NCBI GenBank assembly: GCA_023055425.1
Contig: JALGPY010000003.1
Location: 73,693,491 to 73,757,490, forward strand
From: Linanthus parryae
Taxonomy: Eukaryota; Streptophyta; Magnoliopsida; Ericales; Polemoniaceae
Length of the DNA: 64,000 nucleotides
Direction: 5' to 3'
The position numbers and the translations under genes were made by a program. Positions 12,723-23,263 of this stretch are shown piece after piece. Position 1 is the first letter of the stretch. Every line of letters starts with the position of its first letter. The notes under the pieces were generated by a model. The model was not told the DNA's origin, ran no database searches, and saw only the letters and a list, made by a program, of their open reading frames with translations.

Positions 12723-13182
12723 ACGGAGGTCTATGGTAATTCAGGGGGTGGGTACAATTTAGTGGTCCCCCAAGATGATAAAAAGTACAAAAAAAATAAA
12801 AATAAAATAAAATGTGGAATCTCATGTAAAAATTACCGATTCTAGAAGGTCACCACCCCAGTAGATAAAACAGCGCTGAAATCGAATAAAAATGTAAAAA
12901 TCGGATTCATAAATTATTAAAATTTACAACAGTGGAAAAATACGCATAAAAACAGATAACACATTCAAACATTACAAAAAAAAGGACCGAATAACTGATG
13001 AAAATGTTAATGTACTTAACAAAACATGCAAAAAAAAATTAATCTAGTCCTTGAAATAGCTCAAACTCAATCATCCACAACAATCCCGGAAGAATGTTGG
13101 TCATAATTTTCTTAGACCAGTTGTGTTTGACGTTGAAAATTATCGTTTTTTGTGTTGATTGAGATAGGGCTTGCGATTTTGA
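12723..13182. other. AT-rich spacer, no gene seen
   Basis: Contains A-rich runs (12780-12810, 12975-13040). No coding frame, RNA gene or element end was recognised. Confidence 0.5.
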
Positions 13183-13857
13183 TTGACCGACATCTTGACC
13201 AAAAACTGGAGGATTCTGACATGTAGTTCGATTGCAGCCATATTATTGACATCTCGCGCACTTCTTTCGATCATTTTTGGAGCTCCCTTTGATTTTTTTG
13301 TCCCCTTTAGATGGTGGCATTACGTGAGCGTACTCTTGCGATTTGAAATTAACCGCATACTCTTAATTTTCTTGCTTCAAAATAAAGGTGATCAGACTGC
13401 TACCTCAGGCAAGAAAAAGGTAGATCCAACAGTTGGCTCTGAGAAACAGAAGGGCATTCAGATTGGTAGCCCTAAAAAGGTGAAGAATAAGCTGCAGAAA
13501 ACAGACAAAGGAAAAGGAGAAGGTCACTGGAAAAGGAGATTCAAGAATCTGAGAAGGACATTAGTATGGAACTTTAAATCTACACTGAGAAGAAATCCCC
13601 TTCTGGTAAGAAAACTCTCTCTAGCAAATGGTTTATTAGTCATTCTGCAAGAGAAAACTGGTTAGATGGTTTTTCTTCAGCTCCATTTGCATATTGTAGC
13701 TTAATCAGTACTAGCATGTTGAATGGTATGAATCTGGAATGCATAAAGGAGATTGAAACAGAGTTCTCTTTGGAGAATCCTTAATCCATCAAAAGTTGCA
13801 TACCATAGGCTTACCTGACTGTTCTATTTGATCATGAAACAAGAGAAAACTTGAGCT

Positions 13858-14337
13858 TTGACCATATCTTCTAAGGTTGTTGGGGAAAACATGGAGCTAG
13901 ATCATTCAAAGTTTTTCAATGTCTTAGATTGTCCAAAGAGGTACAATACAAACAATCATCCTCGTAAGATTGATGCTTTAAAGTTGGCTAAAGAGGAATT
14001 CTTTTTACCTAATGTAGATACTACCTCTAAACAGTTAACTCACTTTGTGTTAACTGTTGAAGATAATATTTTGTTCACTATTCTAATGAGGTGTGTAGTA
14101 CCTAAGGATAATTCAAAAGAGTTTTTATCTGATAGGGTATTGTATTTAAAGTATCTGATTAAGCATGGTTATGTGATTGATTTGCCAAGCATTATGATGG
14201 AGCACATGCTTTACTCCTGTACCAAGCTAAGGAAACATCCTCTACCGTATACCAACCTCCTTACACTCTTCTTTCAGCACCTTGAAATCCCAGTTGATAG
14301 GGAAGAGACATTCACCATTGTTTTTTGGAATGCTTGA
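13858..14337 (+). pseudogene. Env-like / plant-transposon-domain reading frame (159 codons)
   Basis: An open frame with LKYLIKHGYVIDLPSIMMEHM and LPYTNLLTLFFQHLEIPVD, the LPY-x-x-LLT-x-x-F-x-H-x-x-IP pattern common in 'putative plant transposon protein' domains of large LTR elements. Upstream sequence is in other frames with stops. The next frame starts at 14404 after a stop at 14335-14337, so it is a fragment of a longer protein. No signal peptide or membrane span is visible. Confidence 0.5.
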
Positions 14338-14403
14338 TGAAAAGGCTTTCAAAGGATTGGAATTGTAAAAACCATTGAAGGAGCATGCAAGCTCTATTCT
14401 GAT

Positions 14404-14667
14404 TTGTTTGCAAAAGAGTTGAAGGGTAAGAAGTTCCCTAAACCTAAATCTCTACCCTCTCCATCTACCCTACCCTCTCAATCTCATGAACAATCCATTG
14501 TTCTTCAAATGTTAGACTTCGTTCAGAATGAAATGGATGAGTTGAAACATGGTCAATATGAGTTGGGTACTGAGTTCAAACAAATGAAGTATATGCTTGA
14601 GAGTGTCTTCAGAAGTATCAACTTGATTCACGTGGAAGAAGAAGTCTCACAGGTTCCAGAAGGATGA
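14404..14667 (+). pseudogene. Coiled-coil segment of the same retroelement protein (87 codons)
   Basis: A Pro/Ser-rich stretch (PKPKSLPSPSTLPSQS) is followed by a heptad-like region (IVLQMLDFVQNEMDELKHGQ) that could form a coiled coil. A further acidic and then Lys-rich frame runs on to about 14943 after one stop at 14665-14667. The function is unknown; it is a part of the element rather than a gene of its own. Confidence 0.45.
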
Positions 14668-15044
14668 AAGAAGGCATGTTCTACAGCTGATTTGTTTGAT
14701 GAACATAGTACTGAGGATGAAGCTAGGAATAAGGGTGTTGGAGAACTGGTTGCTGGAGATGCAGATGCAGGTGCAAAGGCTACTGGGGATAGCGAACAAG
14801 AAGAAGACAGTGTGGACTCTGACATGCCTCTCAAAGAACTAAAGCGGAAGAAAAAGAAAGCAAAGTTTCCTACAATTGTGACTTCAGCAGAACTATTTGA
14901 AGGTAATATGGCTGCTGAGGCAACTGGTGAGGATGTAGCACAGTAAGAAGAACAGCAAGAGGATGAAAAGGAAGAAGAAGATAGTGATCAAGAGAAAGTT
15001 GCAGAACCTAAGGGAGATGAAGACCCAAAATCTTGATTCTAGCC

Positions 15045-15065
15045 TTTCTTTCTTTCTTTCTTTCT
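15045..15065. repeat. (TTTC)n microsatellite
   Basis: Five successive TTTC units in the tail of the retroelement 3' region. Confidence 0.9.
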
Positions 15066-15180
15066 TACAAAGATTTGAACCTCTTTTCAAACCCTTGACA
15101 CCATCCTTCCTCTGTCAAAATATTTTTAAGTATTTTAGTTTTTCAAAACAATTTCCAACATTTTCTCATCCTTATTGATG

Positions 15181-16525
15181 AAAGTCAAAAAGGGGGAGAA
15201 CTTTAGGGGGATATACTTTAGGTTTTTTTTTGGTTTGGATGTGTAGCAATTGGCTTGTGAACTTCTTAGTACTTTGTGATTCTGGATTGGTAACTAGTCA
15301 ATTCTTTTGTTTTATCTATGGCTTAGGTTTTCATATTTGATTTTGATCTTATATATCTGTTACAGGTGGACTACTAATGGTTATTTTTTTAATAAATACA
15401 GTTTACACAGGGTTATTGGTTTTGTCTTTCATCAATGGGGAGATTGTAAGTTCACAGGTTGCTCACAACGAGTTTCAAGGCCATGAAACTCATCTCAAAG
15501 CCTTGAAAATATCTGAGCATGAACTAAGGGGGAGTTTCTATTTCAAACCCTATTTAATCCTCTACACTTGATCTTAATATGTTTTATGATGAAAGACAAA
15601 CCTAATCAGTTTGATTATTACATTATAAGCTTGAGTTATTTTGCAAGAAGTGCTAGCTAACCTTGTGTATGCAGGTTTAGCAAGTTTCCTTATTTACTGG
15701 ATTATGTACTTGTCATTTATGGGTTGTAAATTGATCCTACTGTTATGGAATATTGTCCATACCTTCCTTAAGTCTGCAGATGGAAGATAAAATCAAAATC
15801 AGTGAAGAGATCAAGAAGTTACCCGTTTGAATTGAGCTGTAAAGAGTCAAAGAACTCTGGAGGATTTTTAGGAGATTCTGTTTTGAAGATCGTATAAATG
15901 TTGCAGTTTAAATTCCAGAATAGAGAGACAATAGTTTGAGAGAAAAACAAATTCAGAGAATTACACAGACAAGAACACTCTCACATGATTGACAAGTAAC
16001 ACTGAAGGAGATCAAACATTCAATCCATCTCAATCTACAGAAGAACACTTCAAGCTTCACAGCTTTACTGCATATACAGTGTTCTTCCTTTTGTGCTTTC
16101 ATTTGTATATCATTTGTATTATTACTTGATAATTTAATATCGTAGTGTTGTTCAAGAGGAACAACAAGAGATTCTTATTGAACCAGTTAGCTAAAGCAGC
16201 TACTAGATAGGTTAGAGAAAACCACAAGCTGTACAGAGTAAGGGAATTCTCTGTGCTTGAGATATAGGGCTTAGCTTTTGATTAATAATAAGTCTGTTGA
16301 AATCCTACAGGGATTTAGATCCCTCAGGCGGAGACGAAGGTCATTGAGGACTGAACTCCATAAAATCATTGTGTTCCTTGCATTTCCTTTTCAGTTCTAT
16401 ACTTTTCTGTTCACTGCATCAAACCAAGTTTTCAGTCAAGACCTTGAAAGGCAATTCAAGGCCTTCAAAAATATCAACAACTTTTCTCACTATTTGTTTT
16501 AGTTTCAAAGGCTTGAATTTGAGTT
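15181..16525 (+). other. Non-coding retroelement 3' region, probably LTR-derived, left flank of the tandem array
   Basis: There is no coding frame. A second G-rich purine tract is at about 15434 (ATCAATGGGGAGATTG) and another at about 15526 (AAGGGGGAG), as expected near a 3' LTR. At 15470-16540 there are at least six diverged copies of a TTCAAGGCCTTGAA-like palindrome. The LTR ends could not be fixed because the array replaces the right side. Confidence 0.4.
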
Positions 16526-17036
16526 CAAGACCTTGAAATACTTTCCGATCTTCACACTTTGTTTTAAAACCACACTTTTGGCAAAAAAAAATCCATACTC
16601 TATTCAACCTCGCCTTCCAGAGTATGGATCATGTATTACTTTCCTACATACTGTCTTTCAGTGAATGTGGTTTCAAAACAATTAACTAGCATGACTTTTT
16701 TCCAGAGAGTTGACAAGTTTTTCGATGGTTTATCAATTTTATTTGTCTGCCATACACTTTTATCTTTTATTTTGTCACGTCAGTTTATCACTCCCGATCA
16801 CATTCATTGCTTCACTCGTTGTATTACTTAGTTCAGGCTTGCTCTTTGGTGTCAAAGAAGTCAAACTTGTCATTATGGAAAAATTACTCTCCATTTATAT
16901 CCAACAACCTGCAACCAACTACGCCTTCACTTTTTTCTACTTATACACCCACCCACTCTTGCACAATTGAGTCTGCCATTTACACCTCATCTCCATCATC
17001 TGCTCCTCCTCAAAATATTCTCAACTTCTCATTATC

Positions 17037-17406
17037 ATGTCACATACCTCCTTCAACTCCTCATCCTGCCAATTTTGTCGCAACACTGAGTCTCGACCAA
17101 TGTATTGTAACTGTGGAAGGATACGAGTGATGAAGAGGTAATCCTCACACAAAGAACCCAGGTAGAGATTTCTTCGGGTACCCACTACCTCAGGGGTCTC
17201 AATGCGGCTACTTCGTATGGGCCGATGAAGAACCTCCATGCTTTTTCGAGGAAACAATGCAACGATGGTCTACAATTATTTCAACAACTAGGCAAATGCA
17301 ATCTGAAAATGAGGAAATGGTAAAGAGTCAAAAGATAGCACACAAATGTATCACCGTTCTTGCATTTGCGTTACTTTTCGCAATTCTTGTTATTCTTTTT
17401 AGGTGA
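17037..17406 (+). pseudogene. GRF-type zinc-finger protein with C-terminal membrane span, broken (unit 1)
   Basis: GRF zinc fingers bind single-stranded nucleic acid in several eukaryotic repair and RNA proteins. Here an ATG opens a frame with SCQFCRNTESRPMYCNCGR, then stops at an in-frame TAA at about 17140-17142. Read one base later, the frame continues NPHTKNPGRDFFGYPLPQG, QCGYFVWADEEPPCFFEE, a helical stretch and a hydrophobic tail (ITVLAFALLFAILVILF) ending at the TGA at 17404-17406. So there is one frameshift inside the zinc finger, and the conserved Cys of F-F/Y-G-C is Tyr. The frameshift is present in all nine copies and therefore predates amplification. The call rests on the C-x-C-G...G-R-x-F-x-G...C-G-Y-F-x-W-x-D pattern. 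Confidence 0.75.
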
Positions 17407-17889
17407 AACAACCGTCACAAGGTGTGCTTATTCCATTACTTATGTATCACAAGTTCTTTATCTTTTTTTAAGCTTCGGTGGTTGCAAATGTGCTGTAATA
17501 GCTTAGTTGTTGTGAATTATTTACGTTTCTATTTATTTCCATTTCGTCCATTTCACTTTAGTATTGTCCATTTTTTATTATTTTTATCTTTAGCTTTATT
17601 TAAAACTTTACAATTTTATCAATTTATTTACATTTCTATCCGAGTTACTGATGGCAGCGTCCTAGGGCCCACTTTTTTTCTTTTTGTTGGTAAAACCGTA
17701 TTTACTAGCTAAAACCGGCTGAGCGGGTTTCTTTTAGTAGGGCCAGGACGTACCATAGCAAGTCCCAATAAAGCATTCTAAAAACATCTCAAATTGGCCA
17801 CTAATAATATTTTTTTGATAATACAACTAGTACTGCAAAAGAGACCACCTCACAAACTAGGTGGCAGTTGAAACAAAACGACAGCTGGG

Positions 17890-18749
17890 GCCTTGGGAAG
17901 AGCATTCCTCTTCTTCTTCAATCTTCAATGTGCTTATTTGTTCAATTCTCTTGGAATCCATTTCCATGTGATCTTCTCAAGGCTGTTCGTCTTCTCCCTT
18001 ATCCTTTCCACTGTGTCTCTAACCACCATTTTGTCTTCAATCTGACCGTGGGCTTCAAAGGGCGATCGATTGAATGAGAGTTTCTGCATCTCCTTCCACG
18101 ATTAGCTTCTTGATGTTTCCAGTTCTAGATTTATGCCTCTTTCGAGAGCCATAAATTTGATCTCCTTTTCTCGGTTCCCCCATTTTAGATTCGCAGCCAC
18201 CGCCCTTTTGCATGACTTCGTGATGATTCCATATGACAGCTCCGGCGCCGGCCTTCCGGTGGATGTAAGTCTAGGTTCCTTCGAAGCGAAGAGTTGATAG
18301 TTCCATCGACTGGGGTTCTCCTCGACTTCGACTGAGATGTCGGATTGGGCTGATTGAGTCGAAACTCCATGTCCGGCGATGTTAGCTTCTCTCAGGTGAC
18401 TCTCGGCTTTAATTAGTAGTTGATTGGTTGTGTTGGATGAATTGTTGAACACCTTGTTGTTTCAATTGTCCCATAACACCCAGCTGCCAATTATGAACCT
18501 ACATCTATATTCATTGTTTAAGCATTCAAAAATATTGAAGACCCAGTTTTCTCTTGTACTTGGCGCTCTGATTTTGTCCTTAGTTTGCTGGGTAAACATC
18601 ATTTCCAAAAGCCCTTTGCTATGTCACACTCCAGTTAAGGTGCTTTCTGGGTTAACACAGAGAGGACATTATGTGTTAATTTCTAATCCTCTGCACTGAA
18701 TATTGGTTCGAGAAGGTACTATGTTTCTGTATAATTTCCACGCAAAGAA
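17890..18749 (-). pseudogene. LINE 3' coding end: zf-RVT plus RNase H, broken (unit 1; repeated in every unit)
   Basis: On the minus strand the zf-RVT region reads FFAWKLYRNIVPSRTNIQCRG, then CPLCVNPESTLTGVWH and WVLWDN-NNKVFNNSSN. The RNase H domain follows in shifted frames (KAGAGAVIWNHH, RAVAANLKWGN, ALERGIN, KKLIVEGDAETLIQSI) and ends near RELNKQAH. At least two frameshifts and a stop after EINT kill it. In unit 1 an extra T at about 18205 fuses two of the wrong frames into a 116-codon frame. Equivalent copies lie at the same offset (about +1364 to +2223) in units 2-9. The sequence continues upstream at 39696-40116, on the other side of the copia element. Confidence 0.82.
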
Positions 18750-18772
18750 TGTTGGGTTTGTCTCGAATTCCG

Positions 18773-21017
18773 CAAGACCTTGAAAATTTTTCCGATCTTC
18801 ACACTTTGTTTTAAAACCACACTTTTGGCAAAAAAAAATCCATACTCTATTCAACCTCGCCTTCCAGGGTATCGATCCTGTATTACTTTCCTACATACTG
18901 TCTTTCAGTGAATGTGGTTTCAAAACAATTAACTAGCATGATTTTTTTCCAGATAGTTGACAAGTTTTTCGATGGTTTATCAATTTTATTTGTCTGCTTT
19001 ACACTTTTATATTTTATTTTGTCACGTCAGTTTATCACTCCCGATCACATTCATTGCTTCACTCGTTGTATTACTTAGTTCAGGCTTGCTCTTTGCTGTC
19101 AAAGTAGTCAAACTTGTCTTTATGGAAAAATTACTCTCCATTTATATCCAACAACCTGCAACCAACTACGCCTTCACTTTTTCTACTTATACACCCACCC
19201 ACTCTTGCACAATTGAGTCTGCCATTTACACCTCATCTCCATCATCTTCTCCTCCTCAAAATATTCGCAACTTCTCATTATCATATCACATACCTCCTTC
19301 AACTCCTCATCCTGCCAATTTTGTCGTATCACTGAGTCTCGACCAATGTATTGTAACTGTGGAAGGATACGAGTGATGAAGAGGTAATCCTCACACAAAG
19401 AACTCATGTAGAGATTTCTTCGGGTACCCACTACCTCAGGGGTCTCAATGCGGCTACTTCGTATGGGCCGATGAAGAACCTCCATGCTTTTTCGAGGAAA
19501 CAATGCAACGATGGTCTACAATTATTTCAACAACTAGGCAAATGCAATCTGAAAATGAGGAAATGGTAAAGAGTCAAAAGATAGCACACAAATGTATCAC
19601 CGTTCTTGCATTTGCGTTACTTTTCGCAATTCTTGTTATTCTTTTTAGGTGAAACAACCGTCACAAGGTGTGCTTATTCCATTACTTATGTATCACAAGT
19701 TCTTTATCTTTTTTTAAGCTTCGGTGGTTGCAAATGTGCTGTAATAGCTTAGTTGTTGTGAATTATTTACGTTTCTATTTATTTCCATTTCGTCCATTTC
19801 ACTTTAGTATTGTCCATTTTTTATTATTTTTATCTTTAGCTTTATTTAAAACTTTACAATTTTATCAATTTATTTACATTTCTATCCGAGTTACTGATGG
19901 CAGCGTCCTAGGGCCCACTTTTTTTCTTTTTGTTGGTAAAACCGTATTTACTAGCTAAAACCGGCTGAGCGGGTTTCTTTTAGTAGGGCCAGGACGTACC
20001 ATAGCAAGTCCCAATAAAGCATTCTAAAAACATCTCAAATTGGCCACTAATAATATTTTTTTGATAATACAACTAGTACTGCAAAAGAGACCACCTCACA
20101 AACTAGGTGGCAGTTGAAACAAAACGACAGCTGGGGCCTTGGGAAGAGCATTCCTCTTCTTCTTCAATCTTCAATGTGCTTATTTGTTCAATTCTCTTGG
20201 AATCCATTTCCATGTGATCTTCTCAAGGCTGTTCGTCTTCTCCCTTATCCTTTCCACTGTGTCTCTAACCACCATTTTGTCTTCAATCTGACCGTGGGCT
20301 TCAAAGGGCGATCGATTGAATGAGAGTTTCTGCATCTCCTTCCACGATTAGCTTCTTGATGTTTCCAGTTCTAGATTTATGCCTCTTTCGAGAGCCATAA
20401 ATTTGATCTCCTTTTCTCGGTTCCCCCATTTTAGATTCGCAGCCACCGCCCTTTGCATGACTTCGTGATGATTCCATATGACAGCTCCGGCGCCGGCCTT
20501 CCGGTGGATGTAAGTCTAGGTTCCTTCGAAGCGAAGAGTTGATAGTTCCATCGACTGGGGTTCTCCTCGACTTCGACTGAGATGTCGGATTGGGCTGATT
20601 GAGTCGAAACTCCATGTCCGGCGATGTTAGCTTCTCTCAGGTGACTCTCGGCTTTAATTAGTAGTTGATTGGTTGTGTTGGATGAATTGTTGAACACCTT
20701 GTTGTTTCAATTGTCCCATAACACCCAGCTGCCAATTATGAACCTACATCTATATTCATTGTTTAAGCATTCAAAAATATTGAAGACCCAGTTTTCTCTT
20801 GTACTTGGCGCTCTGATTTTGTCCTTAGTTTGCTGGGTAAACATCATTTCCAAAAGCCCTTTGCTATGTCACACTCCAGTTAAGGTGCTTTCTGGGTTAA
20901 CACAGAGAGGACATTATGTGTTAATTTCTAATCCTCTGCACTGAATATTGGTTCGAGAAGGTACTATGTTTCTGTATAATTTCCACGCAAAGAATGTTGG
21001 GTTTGTCTCGAATTCCG
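18773..21017. repeat. Array unit 2 (2245 bp)
   Basis: Central type: CTTGAAAATTTTTCC start, ATA at the GRF start, CATTTGCG before the GRF stop and AACACAGAGAGG near the end. The LTR stub is at 20995-21023. Confidence 0.95.
19283..19652 (+). pseudogene. GRF zinc-finger pseudogene (unit 2)
   Basis: Start codon changed ATG to ATA; frameshift as in unit 1. Confidence 0.7.
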
Positions 21018-23263
21018 CAAGACCTTGAAAATTTTTCCGATCTTCACACTTTGTTTTAAAACCACACTTTTGGCAAAAAAAAATCCATACTCTATTCAAC
21101 CTCGCCTTCCAGGGTATCGATCCTGTATTACTTTCCTACATACTGTCTTTCAGTGAATGTGGTTTCAAAACAATTAACTAGCATGATTTTTTTCCAGATA
21201 GTTGACAAGTTTTTCGATGGTTTATCAATTTTATTTGTCTGCTTTACACTTTTATATTTTATTTTGTCACGTCAGTTTATCACTCCCGATCACATTCATT
21301 GCTTCACTCGTTGTATTACTTAGTTCAGGCTTGCTCTTTGCTGTCAAAGTAGTCAAACTTGTCTTTATGGAAAAATTACTCTCCATTTATATCCAACAAC
21401 CTGCAACCAACTACGCCTTCACTTTTTCTACTTATACACCCACCCACTCTTGCACAATTGAGTCTGCCATTTACACCTCATCTCCATCATCTTCTCCTCC
21501 TCAAAATATTCGCAACTTCTCATTATCATATCACATACCTCCTTCAACTCCTCATCCTGCCAATTTTGTCGTATCACTGAGTCTCGACCAATGTATTGTA
21601 ACTGTGGAAGGATACGAGTGATGAAGAGGTAATCCTCACACAAAGAACTCATGTAGAGATTTCTTCGGGTACACACTACCTCAGGGGTCTCAATGCGGCT
21701 ACTTCGTATGGGCCGATGAAGAACCTCCATGCTTTTTCGAGGAAACAATGCAACGATGGTCTACAATTATTTCAACAACTAGGCAAATGCAATCTGAAAA
21801 TGAGGAAATGGTAAAGAGTCAAAAGATAGCACACAAATGTATCACCGTTCTTGCATTTGCGTTACTTTTCGCAATTCTTGTTATTCTTTTTAGGTGAAAC
21901 AACCGTCACAAGGTGTGCTTATTCCATTACTTATGTATCACAAGTTCTTTATCTTTTTTTAAGCTTCGGTGGTTGCAAATGTGCTGTAATAGCTTAGTTG
22001 TTGTGAATTATTTACGTTTCTATTTATTTCCATTTCGTCCATTTCACTTTAGTATTGTCCATTTTTTATTATTTTTTATCTTTAGCTTTATTTAAAACTT
22101 TACAATTTTATCAATTTATTTACATTTCTATCCGAGTTACTGATGGCAGCGTCCTAGGGCCCACTTTTTTTCTTTTTGTTGGTAAAACCGTATTTACTAG
22201 CTAAAACCGGCTGAGCGGGTTTCTTTTAGTAGGGCCAGGACGTACCATAGCAAGTCCCAATAAAGCATTCTAAAAACATCTCAAATTGGCCACTAATAAT
22301 ATTTTTTTGATAATACAACTAGTACTGCAAAAGAGACCACCTCACAAACTAGGTGGCAGTTGAAACAAAACGACAGCTGGGGCCTTGGGAAGAGCATTCC
22401 TCTTCTTCTTCAATCTTCAATGTGCTTATTTGTTCAATTCTCTTGGAATCCATTTCCATGTGATCTTCTCAAGGCTGTTCGTCTTCTCCCTTATCCTTTC
22501 CACTGTGTCTCTAACCACCATTTTGTCTTCAATCTGACCGTGGGCTTCAAAGGGCGATCGATTGAATGAGAGTTTCTGCATCTCCTTCCACGATTAGCTT
22601 CTTGATGTTTCCAGTTCTAGATTTATGCCTCTTTCGAGAGCCATAAATTTGATCTCCTTTTCTCGGTTCCCCCATTTTAGATTCGCAGCCACCGCCCTTT
22701 GCATGACTTCGTGATGATTCCATATGACAGCTCCGGCGCCGGCCTTCCGGTGGATGTAAGTCTAGGTTCCTTCGAAGCGAAGAGTTGATAGTTCCATCGA
22801 CTGGGGTTCTCCTCGACTTCGACTGAGATGTCGGATTGGGCTGATTGAGTCGAAACTCCATGTCCGGCGATGTTAGCTTCTCTCAGGTGACTCTCGGCTT
22901 TAATTAGTAGTTGATTGGTTGTGTTGGATGAATTGTTGAACACCTTGTTGTTTCAATTGTCCCATAACACCCAGCTGCCAATTATGAACCTACATCTATA
23001 TTCATTGTTTAAGCATTCAAAAATATTGAAGACCCAGTTTTCTCTTGTACTTGGCGCTCTGATTTTGTCCTTAGTTTGCTGGGTAAACATCATTTCCAAA
23101 AGCCCTTTGCTATGTCACACTCCAGTTAAGGTGCTTTCTGGGTTAACACAGAGAGGACATTATGTGTTAATTTCTAATCCTCTGCACTGAATATTGGTTC
23201 GAGAAGGTACTATGTTTCTGTATAATTTCCACGCAAAGAATGTTGGGTTTGTCTCGAATTCCG
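21018..23263. repeat. Array unit 3 (2246 bp)
   Basis: Central type like unit 2. Private changes are GGGTACACAC for GGGTACCCAC at about 21670 and a longer T-run near 22075, which adds 1 bp. The LTR stub is at 23241-23269. Confidence 0.95.
21528..21897 (+). pseudogene. GRF zinc-finger pseudogene (unit 3)
   Basis: Start codon ATA; a private C-to-A change in the FFGYP stretch. Confidence 0.7.

Larger units (their letters stand above)
13383..15180 (+). mobile_element. 3' coding part of a decayed LTR retrotransposon (env-like / coiled-coil region)
   Basis: A chain of broken plus-strand frames reads as one long degenerate protein. It has a Lys-rich segment (SGKKKVDPTVGSEKQKG, about 13410), a globular 159-codon frame at 13858-14337, a Pro/Ser spacer with a predicted coiled coil at 14404-14667, and an acidic tail. 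It closes with GTCAAAAAGGGGGAGAA at about 15184. This order (basic linker, env-like frame, coiled coil, G-rich purine tract) resembles the extra 3' ORF of SIRE-type copia elements. That family assignment is inference; no RT or integrase is left here. Confidence 0.55.
16526..18772. repeat. Array unit 1 (2247 bp)
   Basis: Left-edge unit. Its first half carries edge-type variants (CTTGAAATACTTTCC, GGTGTCAAAG, ATG at the GRF start), shared with units 8 and 9. Its second half (GGTGGTTGCAAATG onward) is of the central type. One extra T in the CCCTTTTGC run near 18205 is private to this unit. The LTR stub is at 18750-18778. Confidence 0.93.

Noticed and set aside
17422..17712. Plus-strand 96-codon frame (MCLFHYLCITSS...) repeated in nearly every array unit
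   Set aside because: Repeated conservation follows from the young array, not from selection. It is AT-rich and hydrophobic, breaks in units 3, 7 and 8, and lies over the GRF 3' flank and LINE tail.
18957..19376. Plus-strand 139-codon frame (MTSFSMVYQFYL...) in units 2-9
   Set aside because: It overlaps the GRF pseudogene in another frame; the GRF reading explains the conserved cysteines and the downstream membrane span.
19183..19503. Minus-strand 106-codon frame (MFPRKSMEVLH...) in most units
   Set aside because: Antisense shadow of the GRF pseudogene, shortened by a single change in unit 7.
20669..20944. Plus-strand 91-codon frame (MVVLDELLNTLL...) present in all units
   Set aside because: Antisense shadow of the LINE zf-RVT domain (CPLC, WVLWDN on the other strand).
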